Source: Acanthosoma haemorrhoidale (taxonomy: Eukaryota > Arthropoda > Insecta > Hemiptera > Acanthosomatidae). From it: a stretch of 64,000 nucleotides of DNA. The DNA lies in assembly GCA_930367205.1 (NCBI GenBank), contig OV884009.1, positions 99,345,189 through 99,409,188 on the forward strand, written 5' to 3'. Positions 48,181-58,850 of this stretch are shown piece after piece. Under the pieces are notes generated by a model. The model searched no databases and was not told the DNA's origin. It saw only the letters and a program-made list of their open reading frames with translations. Both the position numbers and the translations under genes were made by a program. Within the stretch, counting starts at the first letter, position 1, and each line of letters begins with the position of its first letter.

Positions 48181-48800
48181 GAATTTAAACACTAAGAGAC
48201 CATGATTAGGGGGGCCATTGATGACCAGAGAACACCGTAGAGCACGTTTGGAATTTGCTCGTGAGTACCTTGTGTGGATTGAAAACAAATAGAGCAGCGT
48301 GCTGTTTTTCAGATGAGTCACATTTCTCTCTATATACACCAGATGGACGGATGAGCACTGTAATATCACTGGGAGAGTGTGGTGTGGGGTGGGATTTCTT
48401 TGACGTCAAACACAGAGCTCTACGATGTTCTCTGGTCAACAATGTCTCTAATGATGGACTCTAAGGGTTTAAATTCATTTCAGCAGGTCTTCTTTTAACA
48501 GTTTCTGGACATATTGCAACTCCTCCAGCTTTACATAGATGTTGAGCAGTCTCAGTAGCAGTTGAAAACCGATTCCGAAGCGTGTGTGGTACAATAATAA
48601 ACTGATCATCTCTTGGCTCTGTCACTCGCAGTCGACATGTTCCGTGACTGGACCTGTCGCACAGCAACGTGTAATTGCTCTCCGAACAGTTGTATCAGGT
48701 AAACCCAATACACGGGCTGCATATATTTGGTTTCGACCGTTTTACACTTAAGCAATAACACGGGCCACTTGCTTAACCCTCAAAATCATTTTTTTGAACT
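48181..48800. mobile_element. Tc1-type transposon relic with an inverted internal segment
   Basis: On the minus strand (about 48780-48460) the N-terminal helix-turn-helix half of a Tc1 transposase is readable: ARVLGLPDTTVRRAITRCC, CRLRVTEPRDDQFIIV, CKAGGVAICPETVKRRPAEM. On the plus strand (about 48215-48400) the next part reads TREHRRARLEFAREYLVW and LFSDESHFSLYTPDGRM, with the DES catalytic block. The two halves face each other. A segment of about 45 bp is present twice in inverted orientation (48200-48243 and 48416-48458). The element is dead. Confidence 0.8.
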
Positions 48801-50039
48801 TTTGCTAAATTTTTAAAGATTAGTTACACAAGAAATCAAAATACAAATTTTAGTATACATTTTTTTAAATAAACTTTTTGAATATTTATTGGGGGTTTTC
48901 CTTCATATTTATATCCCATTTTTACTGAAAACGTTTAATATTCATTAACAAAGAATCGAAAGTAAAAATAATTATATAAAGAAGCAAATATTTGAATTTT
49001 TTTATGTGCCACTTTTTTGTGGGGCAGTGTGATTCACTATATTAAGAAAAAAATACATAGAATAGAACATAAATTGTCTTCCTGGACAAAATTGACTATG
49101 AATAATAGTAGTGTTGAGATCTTTAATTCATATCTGGCAAATAAAAAGAACTATTACATTATAAAAAGAGAAGAAAAAACAATGACAATGTGAAATAAGG
49201 TCATAAATGTCTAAGAAAAAAGAATAAAATAAAAATATTTAACTGCATTTAGCAAATAAAGTCATAGATGGATCCACATACAAACAACAATATGGAGGAG
49301 TCTGTGCAATGCATTATGACATTAAATAAAACCATTAAATTAATCAAAAAAATATTTTTGTAAAGAAAACGCGAAACAACGGCCAGGGGGCCAACGGACC
49401 AGAATGACGCAGAAAGTGTCCGACCCAAAATCCACCCCACTATCACTACTACAACCCGCGCCAAAAAAGGAGCACCACCCAAGTTACTGCCCGCAAAAAA
49501 CGCCCGGACCCAAACTCCAAGAGAATGGCTTTCGGCAGAACCCCATGTGGAACTTCACGAAGCAGTATGGTACGTACCTAGTGCGGTGCGCGCCCGTCAT
49601 GGATTCCACAGAAACCGGGCAGATATTCCAGCCTCATGTCCTCATCTAACCAGACGTACTTAGTTAGGACATAGCCACCCATCTGACGGCCACGGCCCTT
49701 TCCATTTGAGGTCACCAAGGCTATAAGAACTTTCTGCTCAAAGAACAACACACTGGCAACCATAACTCTGTCAACTTCACCAAGTATAGGTTAATTTGTG
49801 GGAGCTTGTGTAGCGACCGCTTACTACTGATTATAAACTACCCTATACTCTATTGAAGCGAGTTTGCCAAGTATATATTGTAAATTGGTTAAATAAGCAA
49901 GCGTAAATAATATTACCAAACCTTAAATTCATTTAAGTGTAAATATTGTAAACAATAAATGACGTAGCTGCAGACGAGTTCACGAGCAGCCCCTGGAGTC
50001 TCCAAGTCAGCTAACATGTACCTCCTACCTTATAATTCA
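48801..50039. other. Unassigned intron sequence
   Basis: AT-rich to 49370, then a more GC-balanced block (49370-49800) with open frames on both strands but no motif I recognise; it may be part of a repeat. The remainder to 50039 is unassigned. Confidence 0.35.
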
Positions 50040-50580
50040 TGAAACCCTATACATCTCTATATCCTTCACCTTGCTATCTTAAGCCCGGTGTTGTCAGACT
50101 TCACACCTTCCTAGTGGGATACTCTGTCTTCGTTTCGCTAAAATAGCGCTTCCTAGAAAGGGATCGCTTCCATGCAGACAACGGACTCTGGGGCCCTACA
50201 AATCTATCTAGTAGCATCTCTTCCAGTAGTCCAGTTTGCCTCTTCCCGGCTCACACTCACCTTTAGGATCCGGATGGTTTTCGCCTACCCTCAGATACCG
50301 AGTGTGAAGTCGTGATCATTTCAAGACCACGTAAACTACCTATAAAACGTAGCCTATACTTCTTCTCCTGAACATCCTGAAATGTTGGGGCACCTACCTA
50401 TCAGATTTGGAGTCAGATAGATCAATAGTAAGACCTATCACCAAGCAATCGTCCAACTCATATACTACACTCATACTCATTCAACTCATACATAACTCTC
50501 TCTCCGTCACGAGGACTAGGCCAATTAGGCCCCCTCATGACGATCCGACACTGTGGAATATGATTATATGACATGGACGG
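50040..50580 (-). repeat. Unclassified interspersed repeat, copy 2 (reverse orientation)
   Basis: The complement contains CACTCGGTATCTGAGGGTAG, CATCCGGATCCTAAAGG, CCCACTAGGAAGGTGTGAAG and TTCAGGAGAAGAAGTATAGG. These occur in the same order as in copy 1 at 5233-5480. Confidence 0.75.
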
Positions 50581-50879
50581 TGTGAAGAAAAAGACCTGAG
50601 AAGAAAACATGGGCAGCACAACTGTTTTTAGTTGAAAGGATCAAATGGTTAATGGATCTAAATATTTGGATTTAGACATTAGATGAAATTTTCAAAAAAA
50701 TAGCCTGTAAAACCTAGAGTAATGATAACCAGGAACCCACATTATGACTCAAATGAAACTGATAGAGAGACTAGAATGGGACACAGTAACATTCCAAGTA
50801 ATTCAGGAAGACTGGATATGAGTCTTTATGAGTATTTTATGTTAACCCATGTAATTGTATTAATAATAATTCAACGACA

Positions 50880-52030
50880 TTCCGCTGCTCAACAACGCCT
50901 TCGTCCTCGCGGAGTTGATTACATATTCTTAGCCCTTGAAACCAAACAGTATAGCACTGCTGCCTTTCTGGAGATAGCTCAAGCTTTTGACAGGGTTTGG
51001 CACGCAGGTTTGCTTTACAAGCTTAAACCATATTTACCACAAACCCTTTTCCTAATCCTACAGTCCAAGTCCGCTGTGGTTCAGAATATTCTAACTACTG
51101 TCCCATAAAAACAAAAGTTCCACAGTGCAATGTCCTAGTTCCCATCGCCTATAACCTATTCACCGCTGATGTATAGTCCCCTCTACCCCCAATACCTTCT
51201 TGGCAACATTTGCAGATGACACTGCAGTCCTGTCATCCCACTCAGACCCTGATATAGCATCCCAAAACCTTATTGAGTATTGCTTACTGACTAAAGACAA
51301 GAACTAAACCGACGCTTTCGAGAACTGTAGAGTCTACTTCGAAGGACATCCCATCTCTCAATAGAAAATGAATTACAAATCTACAAAGTTATACTTGAGC
51401 CAATCTGGACATCATGGAGCTATGGGGGACACCAAAAAAGTTGGACATCACGCGTATCCAATCCTTTCAATCAAAAGTCTTGAGAACATAGTAGATCCCC
51501 CTTATTGCGTCAGCAACAAAACCCTTCATAACGATCTTAATATACCCTACATTCTTGAACTCATCCCTTCTAAGTTCATAAAATTCCATAGTAACCTATC
51601 CAGCCACCCTAATCCCCTAGCACAGTCATTACACTGCGACAATCATCCCTGTAATCCTCCTTGGAGACTTAAGTGGCAGTGGCCTCATGACCTGCTATAA
51701 ATACGTGACAGCGAGAGTCCTGGTAATGGCGAGTTTCTCCAATCTTGTCCTGAGCATCTGTGGCTTTCGCGCTAAGGTCAGCCTCCACTGGCTTGCATCT
51801 GGTGACGTGACTGACAGAGGAGCGTGGGGGACTTGCCGAGACTTCCTTCCTCTTTCGCATGCGAGGGAGGTGACAACCATGTGAATTTGGGAGGTCTGGG
51901 CTGTTTGTTAATACTGTCTGAATGATTGAGTGAGTGAAAATTGTAAATATGTTATGAATGAGAATATTTACCACAATTACTTATTGCCCAATAAGGCTGA
52001 TTGTAATTTAATCACAATAAAAAATATATT
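50880..52030 (+). mobile_element. Jockey-like non-LTR retrotransposon, internally deleted copy 5
   Basis: Plus strand: an open frame at 50722-51108 enters family coding at about 50875 with STAAFLEIAQAFDRVWHAG (RT palm block). Next are remnants of FADDTAVLSS (about 51210) and a junction that jumps to the C-terminal part. NKTLHNDLNIPYILELIPSK follows at 51510-51575. The 3' UTR ends GATTGTAATTTAATCACAAT at about 52018. Frameshifts and deletions show that it is inactive. Confidence 0.85.
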
Positions 52031-53399
52031 TAGACTAAAATAGTAATTCAAGTGATGAGGGCCCTAAATTTTAAGTTTAAATTACGTGTATAATAAATGA
52101 GATTAATGTAATTAAGAGATATATATTAGTTATAGCTGCGAGCTCGTAATTAGTCATCAAATTAGATATGAGTGAGTGATTTTGGTTATATATCAATAAT
52201 TTATTAAAAATAATAATATAATTCAACAGAAGTTTCCCAAAATAAAGGTTAGAAATTATTTTTCCACTGAAAATTTAACCTCTAACTAGAGTAGATTTTG
52301 GGAAGGTCCAGGTCTCAATCTCGCCAGCCATTTATGCTTTGGTTGTTAATTATTACTAATTTAAGCTATAATTTGTGATTTCAAGAGTAGAAGATCTATA
52401 ATTTTGTTTGTACAATATTGACTTTTATAAATATTATTACATTATTTCTACAAGTACAAATTCTGCATTGCCAAGGAATAATCAGACTTAACAAAATCTT
52501 TATAAAAAATTTTTTTTTGTCTGTAATCTGCCATGTGCAACTTTCTTATTTCCACTACCATCTCTTGTGCAAGATGTACATGAACAACTCCTAAAAAGAA
52601 AACATAAGAGAGTATTGAATAAATAAGATGAGCGGTGGGTTTTCCCTGGATACCCACATGACCCTTTAATAGGTGCAATTTAATAGGCTTGCTCCATCTC
52701 TTTATAATAAGTATTTCCTTGAATCCTTCCTTTATACAATTTTCCTGAACCGTTTTTCTATATTCGTTATTTAAAACCAAAGTTGCCCAATTAAGTCAAA
52801 CTTCAAACCAGTCAACCCTCATGTTTATGTTCTTTCTCACCATAAATTTTTTGTTTCACAACTTGTTTGTCAATATCTCCGTATCATTCAAGAATTTCCT
52901 CCGTTCATCTATCCATCAAATTTTTTCCATGCAAATCTTAAATTCCAAGCTATTTGAAGATGTACTTTTGTATTTCTATGATAGTACATTATTTAATTTT
53001 TTTTTTATAATTTTTAATTTACTTTATTTATTGCTGTTTGATTTTTTAAATTATATTTAAATATTTTACATCATTGAAAATTTATGCACAACCATTGCTA
53101 TATTTGTTCTTCTATTAGTAGTTCGTTGATTTTTATCTTATATATAATTCACGTCAATTTAAAAAAATATTCTCTGAATTTTTATATTTTTATTTAATTT
53201 CTTTTGTGGTGTATCTCATTCATTGAAAGTTTTATTTGGATTATAATTTAAGCATATACTTTACATTGCCTAATACTGTAGAAAAAGTATTTCATGGAAA
53301 TTTTATTTTTAAGGTGAACATATAACATTTTCTGTTCTATTCTATATAATAACAATTTGATAAGTAACTATTGTGTATTGACTGATGAATAAGACTTAC
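52031..53399. other. Unassigned intron sequence
   Basis: AT-rich. A 110-codon minus frame at 52448-52780 has no known motif. In another frame a short cysteine-rich stretch (SCSCTSCTRDGSG, about 52590-52555) follows a good acceptor-like TTTCTTTTTAG. It has no matching donor and is not needed for the exon chain. Confidence 0.35.
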
Positions 53400-53531
53400 T
53401 TGCATATTGCATAGCCTATATCTTAGAGTTTGACCAAAACAATCATTTACTTCATTACATTTTCTAATCTGAAATGATGTGCCACCATCACACGTTCGTG
53501 AGCATGGAGACCACTCTGACCATACACCTTC
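53400..53531 (-). CDS. ADAMTS-like gene, exon 2: first TSP1 repeat
   Basis: This 132-nt exon (codons 31-74) lies between a good acceptor (AAAATATAG) and a consensus GTAAGT donor, with phase 0 at both ends. It encodes a thrombospondin type-1 repeat: W-S-E-W (a C-mannosylation motif), CSRTCDGG (an O-fucosylation-type CxxTC motif), then spaced cysteines ending RYRLCNMQ. From family knowledge, ADAMTSL1/3 proteins carry this short TSP1 form directly before the cysteine-rich module, and cysteine spacing and order match. The next exon continues ACPDGVEFRDQQC. TSP1 repeats of this family act in secreted matrix proteins that bind fibrillin microfibrils or other matrix partners; the ligand here is unknown. 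Confidence 0.9.
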
Positions 53532-53759
53532 CTATATTTTAACAAATAAATAACTATTGAAATTCAAAATTAATAATTAAAAGTATTCATAACAAAAAAT
53601 ATTACAAGATAACCAAAATAACACAAAATATTAAAGTATGAAAGCTATTAAAAAATGAATTATCCATCACTATTATGATATAATTTATATTTAAGGGCAT
53701 TTCATAATTAAATTCAAATTTAATATCATTTGTTGGTGATAAACATAAACTAATTAAAT

Positions 53760-54330
53760 CATAAGACTCGACATCAGTAACAGGTGGCAGTTTCTTGTGT
53801 GGTAAGAGGAAGAATATCTAATGATATAGAGATCCAGTGAGCAAAAAGGTCCATGAGGAATTTTTTACCAGTGGACGTGAGAGGAGGTCATGGTTTAGGT
53901 TACCGGACAGAATTATGCACTCATAACAGAGAACCAGACTTGAAAATAAGGGATTCAAAAGTGGAGTTAACAGGTACTAGCAATAGGCGTATGATTACAT
54001 AGAGTAGATGTGAAGAGACACAGAAATTTGGAGAGAGTTGTGCTGAGGCAAACTCCACTTCTAAGAAATGAAGGAACTCAACAAAGCGGGCAGAAGGAAT
54101 TGTTAGGAAGTGGTAAAGAGTTAATATATTATTCATAGAAAGAATGACAGTGAAAAACAGTGAGGGGGTAGAGAAGGAGTGAATAGATAAATGGTAGACG
54201 GAACGTTGCCTGTTAGGCTAAGTAGAGAGACGAAAACACCAGGGAAGTTAATGCAGCTTGTCTAAGGCAGTGTCACATCAATTATTTGAAAAAGGGGTAG
54301 TATAAATAGAAGAAAAGTGTGAAACATATA
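53760..54330 (-). pseudogene. Non-LTR retrotransposon endonuclease fragment
   Basis: The complement reads FLEVEFASAQLSPNFCVSSH, LLLVPVNSTF and, after a frameshift, KPxPPLTSTGKKFLMDLFAH. This resembles the APE-type endonuclease of CR1-like elements (E.....LC.yRPP......FN.D...W....L.dF....gL.Q). It may be the same family as the RT relic at 45.9-47.6 kb, but exon 2 lies between them, so they are separate insertions. Confidence 0.5.
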
Positions 54331-55522
54331 GAAAAAATAAAATTAAGATCATGAACAAAAGAAAAATGTGGAAAAACTATCTTATTCTTTGTAAAATAAA
54401 TGATTGATTTAACCAGATAGTTTCTGATCTTATGATAATAATAATTCTATTTTAATTATTTAGTCAAATTATATTGCAATTCGTATATTGTTATATTTTC
54501 CATTTCATTCATGCATGACATTGAATGACTATTTAGTGATTCTATCCGAAGACATTGCGAGAATATTTAGCAAACACTTCAAAGCTCTTTTAAGTGCATC
54601 CGATTCTAAAAGTTACAAGCAAGTATCCTACCTAATGAAATGATTCAGAGGATTGATTGGAAGAAAAAGCATTTTTTATAAACTTTGTTTGGACTTGTCC
54701 TTTCAAGTCGAAATAATTCACAGCTCACAATAGTGAGCAATCAATTATGCAGCGTCGCAGGCAGGGTAATTTCTTGGTACATCCTTAGCTTGCCTTCTCA
54801 GTTATGAAATTCACTGTTCTATAAATATACCTTTATGCACAAAGTTTGTTTCTGTCTACAATTCCGTCAGAGGTATTGGTATTGGAGTAGCTGAAGCTCT
54901 TTGAAGTACTGTTTCCAATCTGGGTAATTGTGTTTGGTAGTGGCTTGAAATATTCTACGTTTTTAAGTTCTGAGCCGCAGTTCCTTAGTGATCAGCTCTC
55001 AGTTATTCTTATCTTTTCACATGTCTGTCCATGGGATATTACTCTACCCCCTTTTTTGCTTTCACAATATTTGGTTTTTCAGCATTGAGAATTTTCAATT
55101 AACATAATACTATGTTAATACTATTTTAACTGAAGTTAAAAATAAATACTTATTTTTAATTTCATTTTGTTATTTGTTAGTGAACTATTGAACATACCAA
55201 TAAGTAATAACCACACACCAATAGTGTTGTTTTGGTTGATCTATCTATAATTTTTTGTTAAGTTGGCTGGCTGATTCCTTCTCTGCTCCCTCGATTCAGT
55301 CTGGGTGGCTGGCGTTTACTCCTTCATTGTTTCTGTGACCATTATTATAAAATAACGGAAAAAGAAAATACTGTTCATATATGCTGTAAGCGTTCGCCAT
55401 ATTGTCGGCTCTCGGAAAGGTATATTTCGCCATGTAAATACTTATACTTCGAACAAGTGTTATGTGTAGTGAAAACCGTTATAAATAACTATAAGTTTGG
55501 TTAAATGTTATAAATAACAGTG
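54331..55522. other. Unassigned intron sequence
   Basis: No coding or repeat feature was recognised. Confidence 0.35.
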
Positions 55523-55677
55523 TGTTACGACACACCTGGCATGTGTTCAAGGGTTCAGTTTGAGCGTATGCGTACTGTTTTCAATATCTATGCCTCATGT
55601 ATTGTGTAAATAAATTATATTGCGTTATTCAATTAAATAAAAAAATGTGTCTCATTATTCGGCCCCTTGTCACAACA
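55523..55677 (+). repeat. Candidate solo LTR
   Basis: A 155-bp segment starts TGTTACGACA and ends TTGTCACAACA, with inverted ends (TGTTACGA versus the complement TGTTGTGA) and AATAAA/AATAAAA signals in its second half. No flanking target duplication is evident, and there is no other copy in the window. Confidence 0.4.
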
Positions 55678-56137
55678 TTATGTATACCTTCACGGTAACA
55701 AGCTGAAGGCGAGCCTCATCACCTAGTGTTGTATATGAGACTATGAACTTTTAACCACAAAAAGAAAGTATTATATTTATGCACTCCTTCAAATGCATCT
55801 GTGAATGGCAGGAAGAGGAGAAATTTGAATATCAATTATTAATTATAATCTATTTTGTTCATGCTATAATAAAGAGGTTTTGAAATTAAAAAAAAAAAAA
55901 AAAAATATGTATACATCTCCAGGAATAAACATTCCTTTGACGTTTGCTCGAACTAAAATAGCAATAAATAAAAAATTATAAAATGATTTCCATTAATAAA
56001 TATCCTCCTATAGGAGGTTAACAGGATCTCAACACTCAAGTGGAAAAAGGCTCTTAAGGTTTCAACTTAGCCTTGGTCTACACTTAGAGACACCAAGAAC
56101 TGGGAAAACTAGTTAAAAAAAAAAGAAGGAACCATAC
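55678..56137. other. Unassigned intron sequence
   Basis: It contains a poly(A) run near 55889-55905 that may mark the end of a retroposed sequence. Nothing else was recognised. Confidence 0.35.
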
Positions 56138-56227
56138 CAAATCAGATATTTGAAGGTTTTCAAGTTCCTTTTCTTCTTCTTTCATTAGATCTAAAGATGT
56201 TAGAGGGCCATTACACTTCACTGCCAC
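56138..56227 (-). CDS. ADAMTS-like gene, exon 1 of those visible (N-terminal linker)
   Basis: This 90-nt exon supplies codons 1-30 of the assembled 310. It follows an acceptor read on the minus strand as CATTTTAG and ends at a GTATGG donor. It encodes VAVKCNGPLTSLD followed by a charged stretch rich in E and K, ending QISDL. It joins in phase 0 to the next exon, which opens with a TSP1 repeat. No metalloprotease or disintegrin motif is present, which favours an ADAMTS-like protein over a true ADAMTS protease. The translation start and signal peptide are not found in the window and should lie in one or more exons upstream on the minus strand (above 56.2 kb or outside). The exon rests on splice signals, an open frame and position rather than on a conserved motif. 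Confidence 0.6.
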
Positions 56228-56429
56228 CTAAAATGAAAATATATTGATTAACTAGTTTTTTCAAATATTGTATATATGTATAATATTAAAACAACAAAAG
56301 ATTCATGAGAATTTCAACTTACAAGTAACATATATTTAACATTCTTTTCTGATTGATCTTTGGTGGGTACCTTAAGGCAAGAACTATTCTTAAGATATGT
56401 ACACTGATTAAATAATTAAATTTAGTGCT

Positions 56430-57960
56430 TAGACTTAGTTACTTTCTTGACGCTACAATCTGTGTTGGGTCATGGCCTTCTCGATGAGTTTTTGTCATTC
56501 AGCTGTATGATCTGCAGCCATTTTTCAATCATTAATTCCCAGAAGACTCCTTGCAACAGCAGCCACTCCATCCTTCCACACCAGTCTCCAGTCCTAGTTC
56601 TGTTAATCTTGTCATCTATTACTTTCCCTGGCATTTTAGATCCCCCTATCTTGGCAAGATGCACTGTCTAGCTCAGTCTTTGAGGTTTTTCCTTCCCTTA
56701 TTGGGGCCAAAATCCTTCGAGGAAATCTCCTTTCGAGAGTTAAGGAACTTTCAACTCACTGTCAGTAGCTTACTAAGCAACCTTCTGTTTCCAGTATATA
56801 TATATAGTCAAGTTCCATTGGCTCTCTCTCATTATCTCCCCAGATATTAGTAGTAATAGACGTAATTGTTAATTATATCTAAAATAGCAAAATAAAACTT
56901 TTTAAAAAGTCATTCCTCAGTTTTGATTCTTCATTTGAGGTCCAACAAGTCTTTCTCAACTGTCTTGGACGAGTTCCCGGGAATTTACTTCGCTTTTTGA
57001 CAATTATGGTTCTTGTAAACCTCAACAAGCCAAAGCATCACCCAATGACAGCAGCGATTCTTCACTTTATTCCATCATGCATCATGCAGAGGTGTTATAG
57101 AATAGTAGTAGAATGGGTTAATCTGAGGTCCATGGTAACAAAAGATTCCTTCTCCAAGGTGCAGGAGCTCAATGACAAAGTTTGTCCTGACACCAGTGTA
57201 CATATATTTTGTTTTTATTTGCTCGAGAACAAGTTCTATTGATTAAGCTGCTCTATGTTTGCTGGGAGGATTGCGTGTCCAAATGATCATCATAGGCAAG
57301 CAACTGGACAAGCCTATAAAATAATGTATTTTTTTATCTTGATGCCTGGGGTTCTGATAGATTTTTCTAAGGACAAATTAAAAAGTAAACAGGTAATTAC
57401 ATCACCTAACCTTAGTAGATTGACACCTTACAGCGTAATTCCTTCATGGTTATGTTGACCCAGGGAATCAATTTAGGAGGGATTCCAAACATTGGCCAAA
57501 AATCATGGGATGCCTAATGATATCGAAGGGAACTTTTTAAATCGACGAAGAGGAGATGAGCTGGAGGTATACATTAGTGTCTTATTTCCAATATAGTTAA
57601 CGAAGTAAAGAACTGGTCAACATTAGACCTATCTACACGAAAACCAGGTTGATACTTTTCTATCTCACGTTCTGCAAAGGGTGTAGTTCTGCTAAAAATT
57701 ATGTTGGAGAGTATTATATAGGTTTATGCCAATAACTAGATGCCCGTTTAGTGTCTATACTTTAATTTCTCTACTTTCTTGTGCATAGGGCATTTAAAAA
57801 AAATGGTATATTGAAGTGACATTCTTTTCTACTACGCAGAGAGCAAAGGTGCAGTCATGTCCGACACTAGTTTGGTGTATTTGGTGGTCAATGAGCCCCT
57901 TCCTAGGCTTGATTTACATTCGGTAATGAAAAATTTTTGGATTTTGGAAGAGCTAACAAA
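56430..57960 (-). pseudogene. Non-LTR retrotransposon reverse transcriptase relic (craft/L1-like type)
   Basis: Minus-strand order: NIIFSRTTPFAEREIEKYQP and GFRVDRSNVDQFFT (about 57700-57600), equivalent to QxGFRxxRSTxDQIFTLRQI. Then LLFVDLKSSL (57560-57520), equivalent to LFiDFKkAYD, and a broken region where GVRQG...LSPxLF and the active site would lie. Farther down, IAAVIGWCFGLLRFTR (57060-57010) is followed by a degraded C-terminal region with a relic ORF at 56470-56664. It is inactive and distinct from the Jockey family. Confidence 0.6.
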
Positions 57961-58850
57961 TAAGGTTCGAGAGTACCTGTCGGGTTGTCACTAGGGGAGT
58001 GCCTAATCACTCTAGCCCTGGTGACAAGTGCGGATTGTTGTAGTTTATAACATGGACCATCGTTCCATGTCGGTGTTAATATCTGACTCTATTTATGATA
58101 GGTATGTGTCCCGACAATACACTATGTTCAAGAGAAGAGGTACAGAGGTTTCATAAATAATAAGACCAGTTTTCAGAGTTAGGGTGGGAGACCGGCAGCA
58201 ACACAGGCACAAGTCGTCAGAGGGTCTGCAAGGAGGCTGAGAGGCAGGGTGACAGACTCAGAGGCGCTGAAGAGAGAGTGGGGTGACGAGGAGTCTAAGA
58301 GACGGCGTAAAGCGTCACTGAGTGAAAGCGGGTGAAGAGACTGCGAGAGTAGTAGACTGAGTGGGCTAACAGGGCAAAACCCCCTGGTTTAAATATTATT
58401 TCCCCTTCTTAATGGAAGGCGGAGTCGGTCTGAAAGGGGTATGTTTATGATGGTACACCTGTCACAAGGCGCGTGACCGGAGAAAAAGGCCGCTTAGTTT
58501 ACGACTGTTTATGGCATGGCTTTTAGGTTTATGACCGCCGGGAGACGACCCTTGGTCTGACAGGGTCTGTTTTATGACGGCCAGGTGTACCTGCTGGTAC
58601 CTGACTTGTTTACGGCTGCCGGTCCCGCACATGGTTTATTACTAACAACAAGCAATATACATAGTCGACTAGACAGACGGCTCCATTACTCGAGAACTAC
58701 GACCGCATTCTCTGCCCTGAAATTCTTGGGTATTTTTTATTAATAATAAAATTATTTTATATATTAATAAATGTTACTAACATGATAAAATGAGTTTTTA
58801 TCAGCAACTGATGGAAAACAAAAAAAAAAAAGATCAAAGTCTCTAGGGCC
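57961..58850 (+). repeat. Unclassified interspersed repeat, partial copy 3 and a GC-richer segment
   Basis: CCCGACAATACACTATGTTC and AGAGAAGAGGTACAG at 58111-58153 match copy 1 at 5236-5271. The following 58150-58700 is GC-richer than its surroundings and repeats variants of TTTACGAC/TTTATGACCG/TTTATGACGGCC. No coding was recognised. Confidence 0.5.

Noticed and set aside
52448..52780. A 110-codon open frame and, in another frame, a cysteine-rich stretch behind an acceptor-like site
   Set aside because: Exons 2 and 3 already join in phase without it, no matching donor was found, and no family was recognised.
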